64,000 nt of DNA, taken from positions 62,001-126,000 of the forward strand of contig NZ_JAMQJY010000005.1 in assembly GCF_023703085.1 (NCBI RefSeq), written 5' to 3'. The stretch comes from Alkalicoccobacillus plakortidis (GTDB taxonomy: Bacteria > Bacillota > Bacilli > Bacillales > Bacillaceae_D). A program made the translations under genes and the position numbers. Shown in pieces: positions 46,594 through 64,000 of the stretch. Each line of letters starts with the position of its first letter. Position 1 is the stretch's first letter. The notes under the pieces were generated by a model. It was not told where the DNA came from. It saw only the letters and a list, made by a program, of their open reading frames with translations, and ran no database searches.

Positions 46594-49051
46594 TTACTTC
46601 GACGCTGCTGTCTCTTCTTTTGTATCAACAGTTTCTACAAATAACTCGTTATCCTTCACACCAATAACGGCTTTTTGTCCTTTGGAAATTGTGCCCTTTA
46701 ATAGTTCCTCAGACAAACGATCCTCGACTTGCTTCTGCAATGCACGACGTAGTGGTCTTGCACCATATTCCGGATCATAACCAAGGTCCGTAATTTTATC
46801 TTTAGCTTCCTCAGTCAATTCAAAATCAATTCCCTGCTCTTTTAAGCGGATTTTCAATTGATCAGCCATCAACGTAATAATTTCTCGAATATGCTTCTTC
46901 TCTAATGCGTGGAAGACAATGATTTCATCAATTCTATTAATGAACTCAGGTCTAAAGCTGTTTTTCAGCTCGCCCATCACACGGTCTTTCATGTCCTTGT
47001 ATTCACGACCTTCAGTCTCAGTCGTAAAGCCAAGATATTTATTGCCTTTTAGAGCACTTGCTCCAACATTAGACGTCATGATAACCGCTGTATTACGGAA
47101 ATCAACCGTACGCCCTTTAGAGTCAGTTAAACGACCATCCTCAAGTACCTGTAACAAAATATTAAACACATCTGGATGTGCTTTCTCAATCTCATCTAAC
47201 AGAATAACAGAGTAAGGCTTACGACGAATTTTCTCCGTTAATTGACCGCCTTCCTCATGTCCAACATACCCTGGAGGTGAACCGACTAAACGGCTTGTAG
47301 AATGTTTTTCCATATATTCCGACATATCAATTCGAATAACTGAATCTTCGTCTCCAAATAACGTCTCAGCAACAGCACGGGCAAGCTCTGTTTTACCGAC
47401 ACCCGTTGGTCCTAGAAAGATAAATGAACCAATAGGACGCTTCGGATCCTTTAGACCTGCTCTTGCGCGACGAACTGCTTTAGATATGGAGAGCACAGCT
47501 TCCTCTTGACCAACCACACGTTGATGAAGAATCTCTTCCATTTTTAATAAACGTTCTGTCTCTTCTTGAGCTAGCTTCGCGACAGGAATACCAGTCCAGC
47601 TAGCCACCACTTGAGCAATGTCTTCTACCATCACTTCTGTGTTTTCTTGACCCTGCTTCTTTTTCCACTTGTTTTTCATTTCATCAAGCTGCTCACGCAA
47701 ACGTTGTTCTGTATCGCGTAGTGACGCCGCCTTTTCAAACTCTTGACTTTGAACAGACGCGTCTTTTTCTTTACGAGTTTCCTCAAGTCGCTGCTCAAGC
47801 TCCTTCAAATCAGGTGGTGCCGTGTATGAACGCAGACGCACTTTAGATGCTGCCTCATCAATCAAATCAATTGCTTTGTCTGGTAAGAAACGATCCGGAA
47901 TATAACGATCAGATAATTTAACCGATTCTTCAATCGCTGTATCCGTAATCGTGACACGGTGATGCGCTTCATAGCGATCACGAAGCCCTTTTAAGATTAG
48001 AATTGATTCCTCAAGTGTAGGTTCGTTCACTTGAATTGGCTTGGAAACGACGCTCAAGCGCTGCATCCTTCTCGATGTATTTACGATACTCATCTATGGT
48101 TGTGGCCCCGATGCACTGTAGCTCTCCACGAGCAAGCGATGGTTTTAAGATGTTCGAAGCATCAATGGCACCTTCTGCTCCACCAGCACCAATTAGAGTG
48201 TGAAGTTCGTCAATAAATAGAATGACATTTCCTGCTTGGCGAATCTCATCCATCACCTTTTTCAAACGATCCTCAAACTCACCACGGTACTTAGTTCCTG
48301 CTACAACTGTTCCCATATCAAGTGTCATCACACGTTTGTTGCGTAATGTCTCTGGCACTTCATTGGCAACAATAGAGAGGGCTAATCCCTCTGCAATAGC
48401 CGTTTTACCAACACCAGGCTCACCAATCAGAACCGGATTGTTCTTTGTACGTCTGCTAAGAACCTGAATCACTCGTTCAATCTCTTTGCTACGTCCAATC
48501 ACAGGATCCAATGACTCTTCACGAGCAATGGCCGTTAAATCACGAGCTAAGCTATCAAGTGTAGGCGTATTTGCATTAGAAACCGCACCACTCTGCTGTG
48601 AGGAGCTTCCTCCTTCATTGCTTCCTAACAATTGAAGAACTTGCTGACGCGCCTTATTTAAGCTTACGCCCAAGTTATTTAACACTCTCGCTGCCACACC
48701 TTCACCCTCACGAATTAATCCAAGAAGAATGTGCTCTGTGCCAACATATGAATGACCTAGCTTACGTGCTTCATCCATAGAAAGCTCGATAACCTTTTTC
48801 GCACGTGGTGTGTAATGCTTTGTTTTGGAACCTTCCTGACCTTTTCCAATCAAGGTCTCTACTTCTTTTTGCAGCTTCTCTGGTCCAAGTCCAAGCGCTT
48901 GTAATGCTTTAGCTGCAATGCCTTCGCCCTCACGGATCAGACCAAGTAGAATATGCTCGGTTCCTATATTGTTATGGCCTAAACGAATTGCTTCCTCTTG
49001 TGCTAGTGCCAATACCTTTTGAGCTCTCTCTGTAAATCGACCAAACATCAT
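46594..49051 (-). CDS. clpC: ATP-dependent Clp protease ATPase subunit ClpC (frame broken once, probable sequence error)
   Basis: ClpC is the Hsp100 unfoldase that feeds ClpP, working with McsB-tagged substrates. It starts [20 protein letters not shown] at 49051. Two N-domain repeats ([15 protein letters not shown] twice), Walker A GEPGVGKT and GPTGVGKT, and a UVR segment [20 protein letters not shown] are visible. The break is at 48039-48044 (CCAAGC on the coding strand): removing one A gives [20 protein letters not shown]. Corrected length is 818 residues. It is the last gene of the CtsR operon. Confidence 0.94.
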
Positions 49052-49080
49052 TTGTGGCCACCTCCATCATAATCAGTTCA

Positions 49081-50145
49081 CTAATCCTTAATTTGAAGCC
49101 TTTCACGAATCAAAGCGGCTCTACGCTCGTCTCGCTGTTCTGCTGTTAATACATCTCCTGCAAACTGCTGTAAGAATCCAACCTGAGTCAAAATCATCAG
49201 CTCATTAAGTATGTTCCCTGATAATCCCTCAATTAACCCTAAATCTATTCCTAGCCGAACATCTGATAGTCTTCGTGTTGCTTCCTTCGACTCAATAATG
49301 CGACTGTGAGACAAGATTCCATATGAACGATGAATCCGATCCTCGAGTTTTAATCGAGAGTTCTGCATAAGCACCTGTCTCGCATTTCGTTCTCTCTGAA
49401 TCAGCTGTGTCACAACGCCATGAAGATCATCAACGATATCCTGCTCAGATTTCCCCAGTGTAATTTGATTAGAGATTTGAAAGAGGTTACCTAAAGCTTC
49501 GCTACCCTCGCCATAAATTCCTCTAACAACTAAACCTAATTGATTAATTGCCGGTAAAATTCGATTGATTTGCTGCGTCATCGCAAGAGCTGGCAAATGC
49601 ATCATCACTGAGGCACGCATTCCCGTCCCTACATTTGTTGGACAACTCGTTAAATAGCCACGCTTTTCATCATATGCATACGTAAGGTGTTCCTCAACCC
49701 AATCATCAACAGATTGTGCAATGTCCAGGCCATTCTCCAATTGTGAGCCTGTAAATAAACACTGAATACGCAGATGATCCTCTTCATTAATCATTATGCT
49801 TAGTGATTCGTCTTTATTTAACAGCACTGCCCCGTGTTTGGATTGTTCAGCTAAGTGTGGACTAATTAAGTGTTTTTCAACTAACACTCGTTTTTCATTA
49901 GACTTTAACTCTTCCATGTACAAAGTATCTATCGAGCCAATTTGCTCATTTGGAGCATTTGTTAGTGCATCCACAGTATAATCTGTCACTTCTTTTGACT
50001 GATTTAAAGAGGAGAGGATTGGAAAAGCATAATCCTTAAGGTTTCTAGCCAATCGAATTCTGCTACTTAGAACAATATCTAAATCTGTCCCTGTTTCCTT
50101 CATCCAAGGACTAATTGCATCTTTTATAAAACGCTCAAGTGTCAT
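49081..50145 (-). CDS. mcsB: Protein-arginine kinase McsB
   Basis: McsB phosphorylates arginines, marking proteins for ClpCP and inactivating CtsR in heat stress. The product is 354 residues with the phosphagen-kinase fold: [19 protein letters not shown], the catalytic loop [20 protein letters not shown], and [19 protein letters not shown]. It begins one base after mcsA, with the GGAGGGG ribosome-binding site inside the mcsA end. Confidence 0.97.
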   Translation of the reverse strand: MTLERFIKDAISPWMKETGTDLDIVLSSRIRLARNLKDYAFPILSSLNQSKEVTDYTVDALTNAPNEQIGSIDTLYMEELKSNEKRVLVEKHLISPHLAEQSKHGAVLLNKDESLSIMINEEDHLRIQCLFTGSQLENGLDIAQSVDDWVEEHLTYAYDEKRGYLTSCPTNVGTGMRASVMMHLPALAMTQQINRILPAINQLGLVVRGIYGEGSEALGNLFQISNQITLGKSEQDIVDDLHGVVTQLIQRERNARQVLMQNSRLKLEDRIHRSYGILSHSRIIESKEATRRLSDVRLGIDLGLIEGLSGNILNELMILTQVGFLQQFAGDVLTAEQRDERRAALIRERLQIKD

Positions 50146-50146
50146 A

Positions 50147-50680
50147 TCACCCCTCCTCTTGCTCTTTATTTTTTTGCTCTAATGAACGAATATGATCTCG
50201 TACTTCAGCTGCTTTTTCAAACTCTTCACTTTCAATGTATTCTTTAATTTTCGATTTGAGTGCGTTGATTTCTTTTTGACGTTTAATTCCTCCACCAATT
50301 CGTTTCGGAATTTTACCATGGTGCCTTACATTTCCGCTATGTACACGGCGCAGCACTGGGTCAAGCTTATCATCAAAGGTTTCATAACAAGTCGCACAGC
50401 CAAACCTTCCTATTTCAACAAATTGACTGTACGTCATCTGGCAACTTTCACACGTTCTTTCCTTAGGCGCCGATTTATGCTCGCTGCCCTGGATATCTGG
50501 ATGCTCAAAATGCAACAATCCTGATAAAAGCTGATGAATCGAAAATGTATTAGATCCGGGAATATGTTCACCCTTCTCTTTTGCACACGTTTCGCAAAGA
50601 TGTATCTCTGTTTTTTCACCATTAATAATCTTTGTAAAGTGTAGGGTAGCCTGCCGCTGTTGACACTCTTGGCACTTCAT
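50147..50680 (-). CDS. mcsA: McsB activator McsA
   Basis: McsA stimulates McsB and binds metals through zinc fingers. The product is 177 residues. CxxC pairs appear in order: [25 protein letters not shown] and [11 protein letters not shown]-terminal UVR motif, [20 protein letters not shown], resembles the ClpC linker. It lies 29 bases after ctsR and directly before mcsB. Confidence 0.97.
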   Translation of the reverse strand: MKCQECQQRQATLHFTKIINGEKTEIHLCETCAKEKGEHIPGSNTFSIHQLLSGLLHFEHPDIQGSEHKSAPKERTCESCQMTYSQFVEIGRFGCATCYETFDDKLDPVLRRVHSGNVRHHGKIPKRIGGGIKRQKEINALKSKIKEYIESEEFEKAAEVRDHIRSLEQKNKEQEEG

Positions 50681-50709
50681 TATATGCGCTCACCTCTTTT
50701 TCATCTAGC

Positions 50710-51171
50710 TTACTTATATTTAAGAGTATTAATCATTGCTTTTAAAACATTTGAACGAATTTGGTCTCGATAAGGTAGCTCTACTTTTAGTACAGAGCGA
50801 TCAAGAACACTTACCATTAAATTCGCTTCTCTTTTTGTTACTGCCTTCTCTTCAAATAACCGCATCACAATCGTTTCAGCTGTCTGTTGATCAATGACTG
50901 GTCCAATAAGGTGGAGTAGATGATCATATAGGTCGACCTTCTCATGAGTCTCAACTTTTATAATTCGAATGTAACCTCCGCCACCACGTTTACTTTCAAC
51001 AATATAACCTTTTTCCAAGGTAAAACGAGTACTAATAACATAATTTATTTGAGAGGGGACGCATTCAAATCTCTTCGCTAACTCACTTCTCTTTATCTCT
51101 AGTAGCTCATTACCACTTTTTAGTAAAGTACTTTTTAAGTACTGCTCAATAAAATCAGAGATATTTCGCAT
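50710..51171 (-). CDS. ctsR: Heat-shock repressor CtsR
   Basis: CtsR represses clp genes through a heptad-repeat operator. The product is 153 residues, starting MRNISDFIEQYLKSTLLKSG. The winged helix-turn-helix includes ELAKRFECVPSQINYVISTR, and the glycine-rich heat-sensing wing reads SKRGGGGYIRI. The C-terminal dimer domain has VLDRSVLKVELPYRDQIRSN. Its own operator lies just upstream (51244-51260), so autoregulation is expected. Confidence 0.97.
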   Translation of the reverse strand: MRNISDFIEQYLKSTLLKSGNELLEIKRSELAKRFECVPSQINYVISTRFTLEKGYIVESKRGGGGYIRIIKVETHEKVDLYDHLLHLIGPVIDQQTAETIVMRLFEEKAVTKREANLMVSVLDRSVLKVELPYRDQIRSNVLKAMINTLKYK

Positions 51172-51243
51172 TTTGTTACCCCCCTCTCTTCAGATGGATG
51201 ATCTGATGAATGAATTGGTGCACGATCTAGTTCGCGATCTGAC

Positions 51244-51260
51244 TTTGACTATATTTGACT
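51244..51260 (-). promoter_or_regulatory. CtsR operator
   Basis: The minus strand reads AGTCAAA-TAT-AGTCAAA, an exact match to the known CtsR direct heptad repeat (RGTCAAA NAN RGTCAAA). It lies seven bases downstream of the -10, over the expected transcription start, and would block polymerase. Confidence 0.92.
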
Positions 51261-51266
51261 AACTTT

Positions 51267-51295
51267 ATTATAATCATTTTGATTAAAAAGTTCAA
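51267..51295 (-). promoter_or_regulatory. Sigma-A promoter of the ctsR operon
   Basis: TTGAAC (51290-51295), a 17-base spacer and TATAAT (51267-51272) on the minus strand. Transcription would start inside the CtsR operator. I see no separate sigma-B-type promoter by eye. Confidence 0.87.
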
Positions 51296-51339
51296 ATTCT
51301 GTGTCTTCTAGTCTCTCCAGGTTTGCATGATCTAGACTT

Positions 51340-52150
51340 TTTTTGGAGAAAGGATTTGGTGGAGGATTGGTTTTATGTGTTAGATCTTGGTGTGGGGAGG
51401 GGGAGCTTGGTTTTATGTGGTGGGTTCTTGCTAATATTCCCCTTCCTCTTGCTTATCCTCCAGTATCTCTTGGTGGTGCAGCTTGGTTCTTGGTGAATGG
51501 GTGCTTTTCGTTGGTTAAGGTTTTGTTGTTCTTGGTTTTGCCTTTGGTTTTCGGGTTAAGTGGTTTGTAGGGTTTATATAATGGGGTAAACCTGAATAGG
51601 TTTATTCCTTTTGAAATGGTTTGAGTGTTGCGATGCGGCTTGTTCAGTAGTTGGAGAGTGCTCTTGCTTTTGGGCTTTCTCTCTTGGTGCGGAGGGCTCG
51701 GGCTTGGTACAGGAAGGTGGTTCTTGGTGTGAAGAGAAGTCTCTTGGTGGTATGAAAAAGGTTCTTGCTAACGTTGTTCTTTCTCTTGCTAGTGAAGGGA
51801 GGTTCTTGGTTACCTAGTTGTTTTTCTTAGTATAGGAGCTTGATGCTGGGTAAATGATGATTTGCTCTTGTATTATCTCTGGTTTCTCTTGGTAATGAAG
51901 CCTATTTCTTGGTGAATGGGTGCTCTTGCTTGGTTACGTTCGCCTGTTTCTTGGTATTGCCTTTGTTCCTTTCGTTTACTGCTTCTAATCGGTCTAAGTC
52001 CGGATTGATTTCTTCCTTCCACTTCCAGCTTCAATCGATCTAAACCCGAATAGGTTTATTCCTTTCCATCTTTTCTTCTTGATTCTCCGCCCTTTTTTCT
52101 TACTATCCCTCTCCTCTTCTGGCTAAATCTCGATTCCTCTTGCTTCCTCA
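51340..52150. repeat. Gene-free tract of one-orientation TCTTGGT/TCTTGCT repeats
   Basis: Between the ctsR promoter and the rrn terminator lie about 800 bases without a believable gene. I count at least 11 TCTTGGT, 7 TCTTGCT and 4 GCTTGGT on the plus strand and none in the opposite orientation. The plus strand is rich in G and T in the left part and in T and C in the right part. Longer diverged direct repeats are present: TTCTTGGTGAATGGGTGC at 51487 and 51906, and GAATAGGTTTATTCCTTT at 51594 and 52058. I do not recognise the element. Reading frames through it are low-complexity and lack homology. Confidence 0.7.
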
Positions 52151-52169
52151 ACTCCAATCCATATCCACA

Positions 52170-52216
52170 CAAAAAACCCCTTCATCCAATGGGTTAACCA
52201 TCAGATGAAGGGGTTC
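52170..52216 (-). terminator. Intrinsic terminator of rrn copy 1
   Basis: The minus strand has AACCCCTTCATC, a loop, and GATGAAGGGGTT followed by TTTTG, about ten bases after the 5S 3' end. Confidence 0.92.
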
Positions 52217-52223
52217 TTAAAGT

Positions 52224-52340
52224 GCCCGGCAACGTTCTACTCTCGCAGGGGGAAGCCCCCAACTACCATTGACGCAGAAGAGCTTAACGGCCGTGTTCGG
52301 CATGGGAACGGGTGTGACCTCTTCGCTATTGCTACCGGAC
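52224..52340 (-). rRNA. rrf: 5S ribosomal RNA, copy 1
   Basis: The minus strand contains the conserved 5S core: GCGAAGAGGTCACACCCGTT, CCGAACACGG and GAGAGTAGAACG. The ends GTCCGGTAGC and GTTGCCGGGC pair. About 117 nucleotides. The sequence appears identical to copy 2. Ends are estimated to within a few bases. Confidence 0.95.
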
Positions 52341-52452
52341 TTATAAGAGAAAAGATTCTCTCAAAACCAAATCGTGCCCACAGGAGGAGGAATTCACCGA
52401 AGTGACTTCTTCTTCCTGTTTCTATGCTACTCACACTGTCTTTCACCATGTT

Positions 52453-57181
<4,729 letters not shown>

Positions 57182-57306
57182 GTGGTGAGTTGATTGCTCA
57201 ACTGCTGGCGTTGATGTCTCCATCAACTTTCCAATTGCGCAGTGTTACCTGCGACTTTTTTTGTTACTAATGAGATATCATGTATCTCTTCGTACGCTTG
57301 GCTTTT

Positions 57307-57324
57307 GTTCAGTTTTCAAAGAAC
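57307..57324 (-). promoter_or_regulatory. boxA antitermination site before 16S copy 1
   Basis: The minus strand reads GTTCTTTGAAAACTGAAC between the promoter and 16S, the typical Bacillus boxA-type leader element bound by NusB-S10. The same sequence occurs before 16S copy 2 near 63328-63345. Confidence 0.75.
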
Positions 57325-57353
57325 TTGTTTGTCGCTGTTTTGGCGACTTTTCT

Positions 57354-57382
57354 ATATTACCAAACCGATTAAAGTTTGTCAA
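57354..57382 (-). promoter_or_regulatory. rRNA promoter between the tRNA cluster and 16S copy 1
   Basis: TTGACA (57377-57382), a 17-base spacer and TAATAT (57354-57359) on the minus strand, just after tRNA-Ala. A perfect -35 with 17-base spacing means copy 1 can be transcribed independently of copy 2. The leader then contains GTCGC/GCGAC and boxA. Confidence 0.85.
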
Positions 57383-57403
57383 TATGTTTTTCAAAAAAAT
57401 ATT

Positions 57404-57478
57404 TGGTGGAGCCTAGCGGGATCGAACCGCTGACCTCCTGCGTGCAAGGCAGGCGCTCTCCAGCTGAGCTAAGGCCCC
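57404..57478 (-). tRNA. tRNA-Ala(UGC), D-loop one base short
   Basis: Cloverleaf with acceptor GGGGCCT/AGGCTCC (wobble pairs), anticodon loop CTTGCAC (TGC) and encoded CCA. The D-arm reads GCTCAGCTGGAGAGC, a seven-base loop where Bacillus tRNA-Ala has GCTGGGAGAGC. The missing G may be a homopolymer error. Confidence 0.95.
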
Positions 57479-57488
57479 ATTAAGAAGA

Positions 57489-57565
57489 TGGTCGGGAAGA
57501 CAGGATTTGAACCTGCGACCCCTTGGTCCCAAACCAAGTGCTCTACCAAGCTGAGCTACTTCCCG
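57489..57565 (-). tRNA. tRNA-Pro(UGG)
   Basis: Acceptor CGGGAAG/CTTCCCG, anticodon loop TTTGGGA (TGG), T-loop TTCAAAT, CCA encoded. 77 nucleotides. Confidence 0.96.
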
Positions 57566-57570
57566 TAATA

Positions 57571-57647
57571 TGGCGCGCCCGAGAGGAGTCGAACCTCTAA
57601 CCGCTTGATTCGTAGTCAAGTACTCTATCCAGTTGAGCTACGGGCGC
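57571..57647 (-). tRNA. tRNA-Arg(ACG)
   Basis: Acceptor GCGCCCG/CGGGCGC, anticodon loop CTACGAA (ACG, read as inosine after deamination), discriminator G, CCA encoded. 77 nucleotides. Confidence 0.96.
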
Positions 57648-57658
57648 ATATTTTATTA

Positions 57659-57747
57659 TGGTGCCGAGGGCCGGACTTGAACCGGCACGGTAATCACTTA
57701 CCGCAGGATTTTAAGTCCTGTGTGTCTGCCCATTCCACCACCCCGGC
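57659..57747 (-). tRNA. tRNA-Leu(UAA)
   Basis: Class II tRNA with a long variable arm; acceptor GCCGGGG/CTCGGC with wobble, anticodon loop CTTAAAA (TAA), CCA encoded. 89 nucleotides. Confidence 0.96.
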
Positions 57748-57783
57748 ACGAGGTAAGGACAAGTTCACATTTAAAAAACAATA

Positions 57784-57858
57784 TGGAGCGGAAGACGAGA
57801 TTCGAACTCGCGACCCCCACCTTGGCAAGGTGATGTTCTACCACTGAACTACTTCCGC
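57784..57858 (-). tRNA. tRNA-Gly(GCC)
   Basis: Acceptor GCGGAAG/CTTCCGC, anticodon loop TTGCCAA (GCC), CCA encoded. 75 nucleotides. Confidence 0.96.
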
Positions 57859-57869
57859 AGTTAAATTGA

Positions 57870-57951
57870 TGCGGGTGAAGGGACTTGAACCCCCACGTCA
57901 TAAGACACTAGATCCTAAATCTAGCGCGTCTGCCAATTCCGCCACACCCGC
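57870..57951 (-). tRNA. tRNA-Leu(UAG)
   Basis: Class II tRNA; acceptor GCGGGTG/CACCCGC, anticodon loop TTTAGGA (TAG), discriminator A, CCA not encoded. 82 nucleotides. Confidence 0.95.
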
Positions 57952-57967
57952 ATATAAAATTAAGAAG

Positions 57968-58040
57968 TGAGCCATGAAGGATTCGAACCTTCGACCCTCT
58001 GATTAAAAGTCAGATGCTCTACCAACTGAGCTAATGGCTC
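57968..58040 (-). tRNA. tRNA-Lys(UUU)
   Basis: Acceptor GAGCCAT/ATGGCTC, anticodon loop CTTTTAA (TTT), discriminator A, CCA not encoded. 73 nucleotides. Confidence 0.96.
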
Positions 58041-58078
58041 ATAAAATGAGAATTACAATATTACCTGCAACTAAACAG

Positions 58079-58151
<73 letters not shown>

Positions 58152-58155
58152 TCTA

Positions 58156-58231
58156 TGGTGGAGGATGACGGGCTCGAACCGCCGACCCTCTGCTTGTAAG
58201 GCAGATGCTCTCCAAGCTGAGCTAATCCTCC
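58156..58231 (-). tRNA. tRNA-Val(UAC)
   Basis: Acceptor GGAGGAT/ATCCTCC, anticodon loop CTTACAA (TAC), CCA encoded, 76 nucleotides. It starts 14 bases after 5S copy 2. The D-arm reads GCTCAGCTTGGAGAGC where Bacillus tRNA-Val has GCTGGGAGAGC. Confidence 0.95.
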
Positions 58232-58245
58232 AAGTAAATATGTAA

Positions 58246-58362
58246 GCCCGGCAACGTTCTACTCTCGCAGGGGGAAGCCCCCAACTACCATTGACGCAGA
58301 AGAGCTTAACGGCCGTGTTCGGCATGGGAACGGGTGTGACCTCTTCGCTATTGCTACCGGAC
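58246..58362 (-). rRNA. rrf: 5S ribosomal RNA, copy 2
   Basis: Same 117-nucleotide sequence as copy 1, followed directly by the tRNA cluster, with no terminator between. rRNA and tRNAs are therefore probably one precursor. Confidence 0.95.
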
Positions 58363-58474
58363 TTATAAGAGAAAAGATTCTCTCAAAACCAAATCGTGCC
58401 CACAGGAGGAGGAATTCACCGAAGTGACTTCTTCTTCCTGTTTCTATGCTACTCACACTGTCTTTCACCATGTT

Positions 58475-61405
<2,931 letters not shown>

Positions 61406-61645
61406 AATTTGATTTCAGGTCATCTGACGATGCCATTCATCAAGTATGGTGTATATAAAGACTCGCTCACATCTATAGAGATGATTGCGTTGTGTGTGTT
61501 TTGCATTGCACGATTTAGTTTTCAAAGAACCATTGCCCACAAAAAAAGTGGGTTCAGAATGAACGAAGTTCATTCAAAACCGAACAAAAGCCAAAGCGTA
61601 TTCACATCAGGCGAACCTGTGTGATCGACTAGAAGTATTACTCCC

Positions 61646-63202
<1,557 letters not shown>

Positions 63203-63374
63203 GTGGTGAGTTGATTGCTCAACTGCTGGCGTTGATGTCTCCATCAACTTTCCAATTGCACAGTGTTACCTGCGACTTTTTTATTACTAATGAGATATCA
63301 TGTATCTCTTCGTACGCTTGGCTTTTGTTCAGTTTTCAAAGAACTTGTTTGTCGCTGTTCACTGCGACTTTTCT
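63203..63374 (-). other. rRNA leader of copy 2
   Basis: Leader between the P2 promoter and 16S. It has boxA (GTTCTTTGAAAACTGAAC), a GTCGC-GCGAC hairpin and a GTTGATGGAGACATCAAC stem, the same elements as in copy 1. It differs from copy 1 by a few bases (for example GCACAG against GCGCAG). No gene. Confidence 0.7.
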
Positions 63375-63403
63375 ATACTAACAAATCGAAATCAACTTGT
63401 CAA
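63375..63403 (-). promoter_or_regulatory. rRNA promoter P2 of copy 2
   Basis: TTGACA (63398-63403), a 17-base spacer and TAGTAT (63375-63380) on the minus strand, proximal to 16S. Confidence 0.85.
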
Positions 63404-63448
63404 TAACTAATTTTTTTCAACGCCGTTTCGTTCTTGGCGACAAGAAAT

Positions 63449-63477
63449 AATATACCACCCTGGCGAAACGAATGCAA
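63449..63477 (-). promoter_or_regulatory. rRNA promoter P1 of copy 2
   Basis: TTGCAT (63472-63477), a 17-base spacer and TATATT (63449-63454), 74 bases upstream of P2. An AT-rich stretch upstream (63480-63520) could serve as an UP element. Confidence 0.8.
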
Positions 63478-63509
63478 TAACTTTTTTAAAAAATATCATA
63501 AAAATATTT

Positions 63510-63565
63510 TAAAATGAAAATGAACGGGTTTCACCTAATCTATTTTGCATCGATTAAGTGAAACC
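63510..63565 (-). terminator. Intrinsic terminator after lysS
   Basis: GGTTTCACTTAATC and GATTAGGTGAAACC (one mismatch) on the minus strand, followed by CGTTCATTTTCATTTT, just after the lysS stop. Confidence 0.8.
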
Positions 63566-63583
63566 AATCCTTCTCTTTTGGTC

Positions 63584-64000
<417 letters not shown>

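Noticed and set aside
51343..51570. A 75-codon plus-strand reading frame in the repeat array
   Set aside because: It is low-complexity (runs of Gly, Leu, Val, Trp), follows the TCTTGGT repeats, has no homology I recognise and runs against all genes around it.
51611..51817. A 68-codon plus-strand reading frame in the repeat array
   Set aside because: Same composition effect; no ribosome-binding site and no known domain.
51340..52150. CRISPR array
   Set aside because: The repeat unit is only seven bases, spacing is irregular, and no cas genes are nearby.

Overview
The window is a block of core housekeeping genes from a low-GC Gram-positive bacterium of the family Bacillaceae. The gene order matches Bacillus subtilis from lysS to ecfT almost gene for gene: lysS, rrn, nine tRNAs, rrn, ctsR-mcsA-mcsB-clpC, radA-disA-yacL-ispD-ispF, gltX-cysE-cysS-mrnC-rlmB-rae1, sigH, secE-nusG-rplKAJL-ybxB, rpoB-rpoC-rplGB, rpsL-rpsG-fusA-tuf, the S10-spc-alpha ribosomal cluster, and ecfA1-ecfA2-ecfT. 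The protein sequences look closest to alkaliphilic or halotolerant Bacillaceae (Alkalihalobacillus-like); that genus-level guess is inference. Every gene is on the minus strand, so transcription runs from high to low coordinates. This fits an origin-proximal replichore arm.

Layout from right to left (5' to 3' on the minus strand): the 3' part of lysS (63584-64000); rrn copy 2 (16S-23S-5S, 58246-63202) driven by tandem promoters; nine tRNAs, Val-Thr-Lys-Leu-Gly-Leu-Arg-Pro-Ala (57404-58231); rrn copy 1 (52224-57181) with its own promoter; a gene-free 0.8-kb tract (about 51340-52150) full of one-orientation TCTTGGT/TCTTGCT repeats; the CtsR heat-shock operon; radA, disA, yacL, ispD, ispF; gltX followed by a T-box and cysE-cysS-mrnC-rlmB-rae1; sigH; the secretion, antitermination and stalk-protein genes; RNA polymerase beta and beta'; the str operon; a 1-kb gap holding a Bacillaceae-type repeat and the S10 promoter; and 25 consecutive ribosomal or translation genes ending with rplQ, a terminator and the ECF vitamin transporter module.

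The genes work together mainly in translation and its supply: rRNA, tRNA, ribosomal proteins, initiation and elongation factors, aminoacyl-tRNA synthetases, rRNA processing (mrnC, rlmB, rae1), transcription (rpoA/B/C, nusG), secretion (secY, secE), protein quality control (clpC, mcsAB, ctsR), DNA-integrity signalling (radA, disA) and isoprenoid synthesis (ispD, ispF). Visible regulatory sites include consensus sigma-A promoters, a CtsR operator, a cysteine-type T-box, an L10 leader, and promoter-terminator leaders before secE and rplK.

The most striking anomaly concerns sequence quality. Twelve frame breaks in ten essential or conserved genes, plus a one-base difference between the two 23S genes, all have the same form: an expected CCAGC/GCTGG reads CCAAGC/GCTTGG. 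I treat these as a systematic one-base insertion artefact and annotate the genes as intact with a corrected frame. Two further lesions have a different form: a TAG in ispF and a one-base loss in disA. No phage, insertion sequence, CRISPR array or accessory island is visible.
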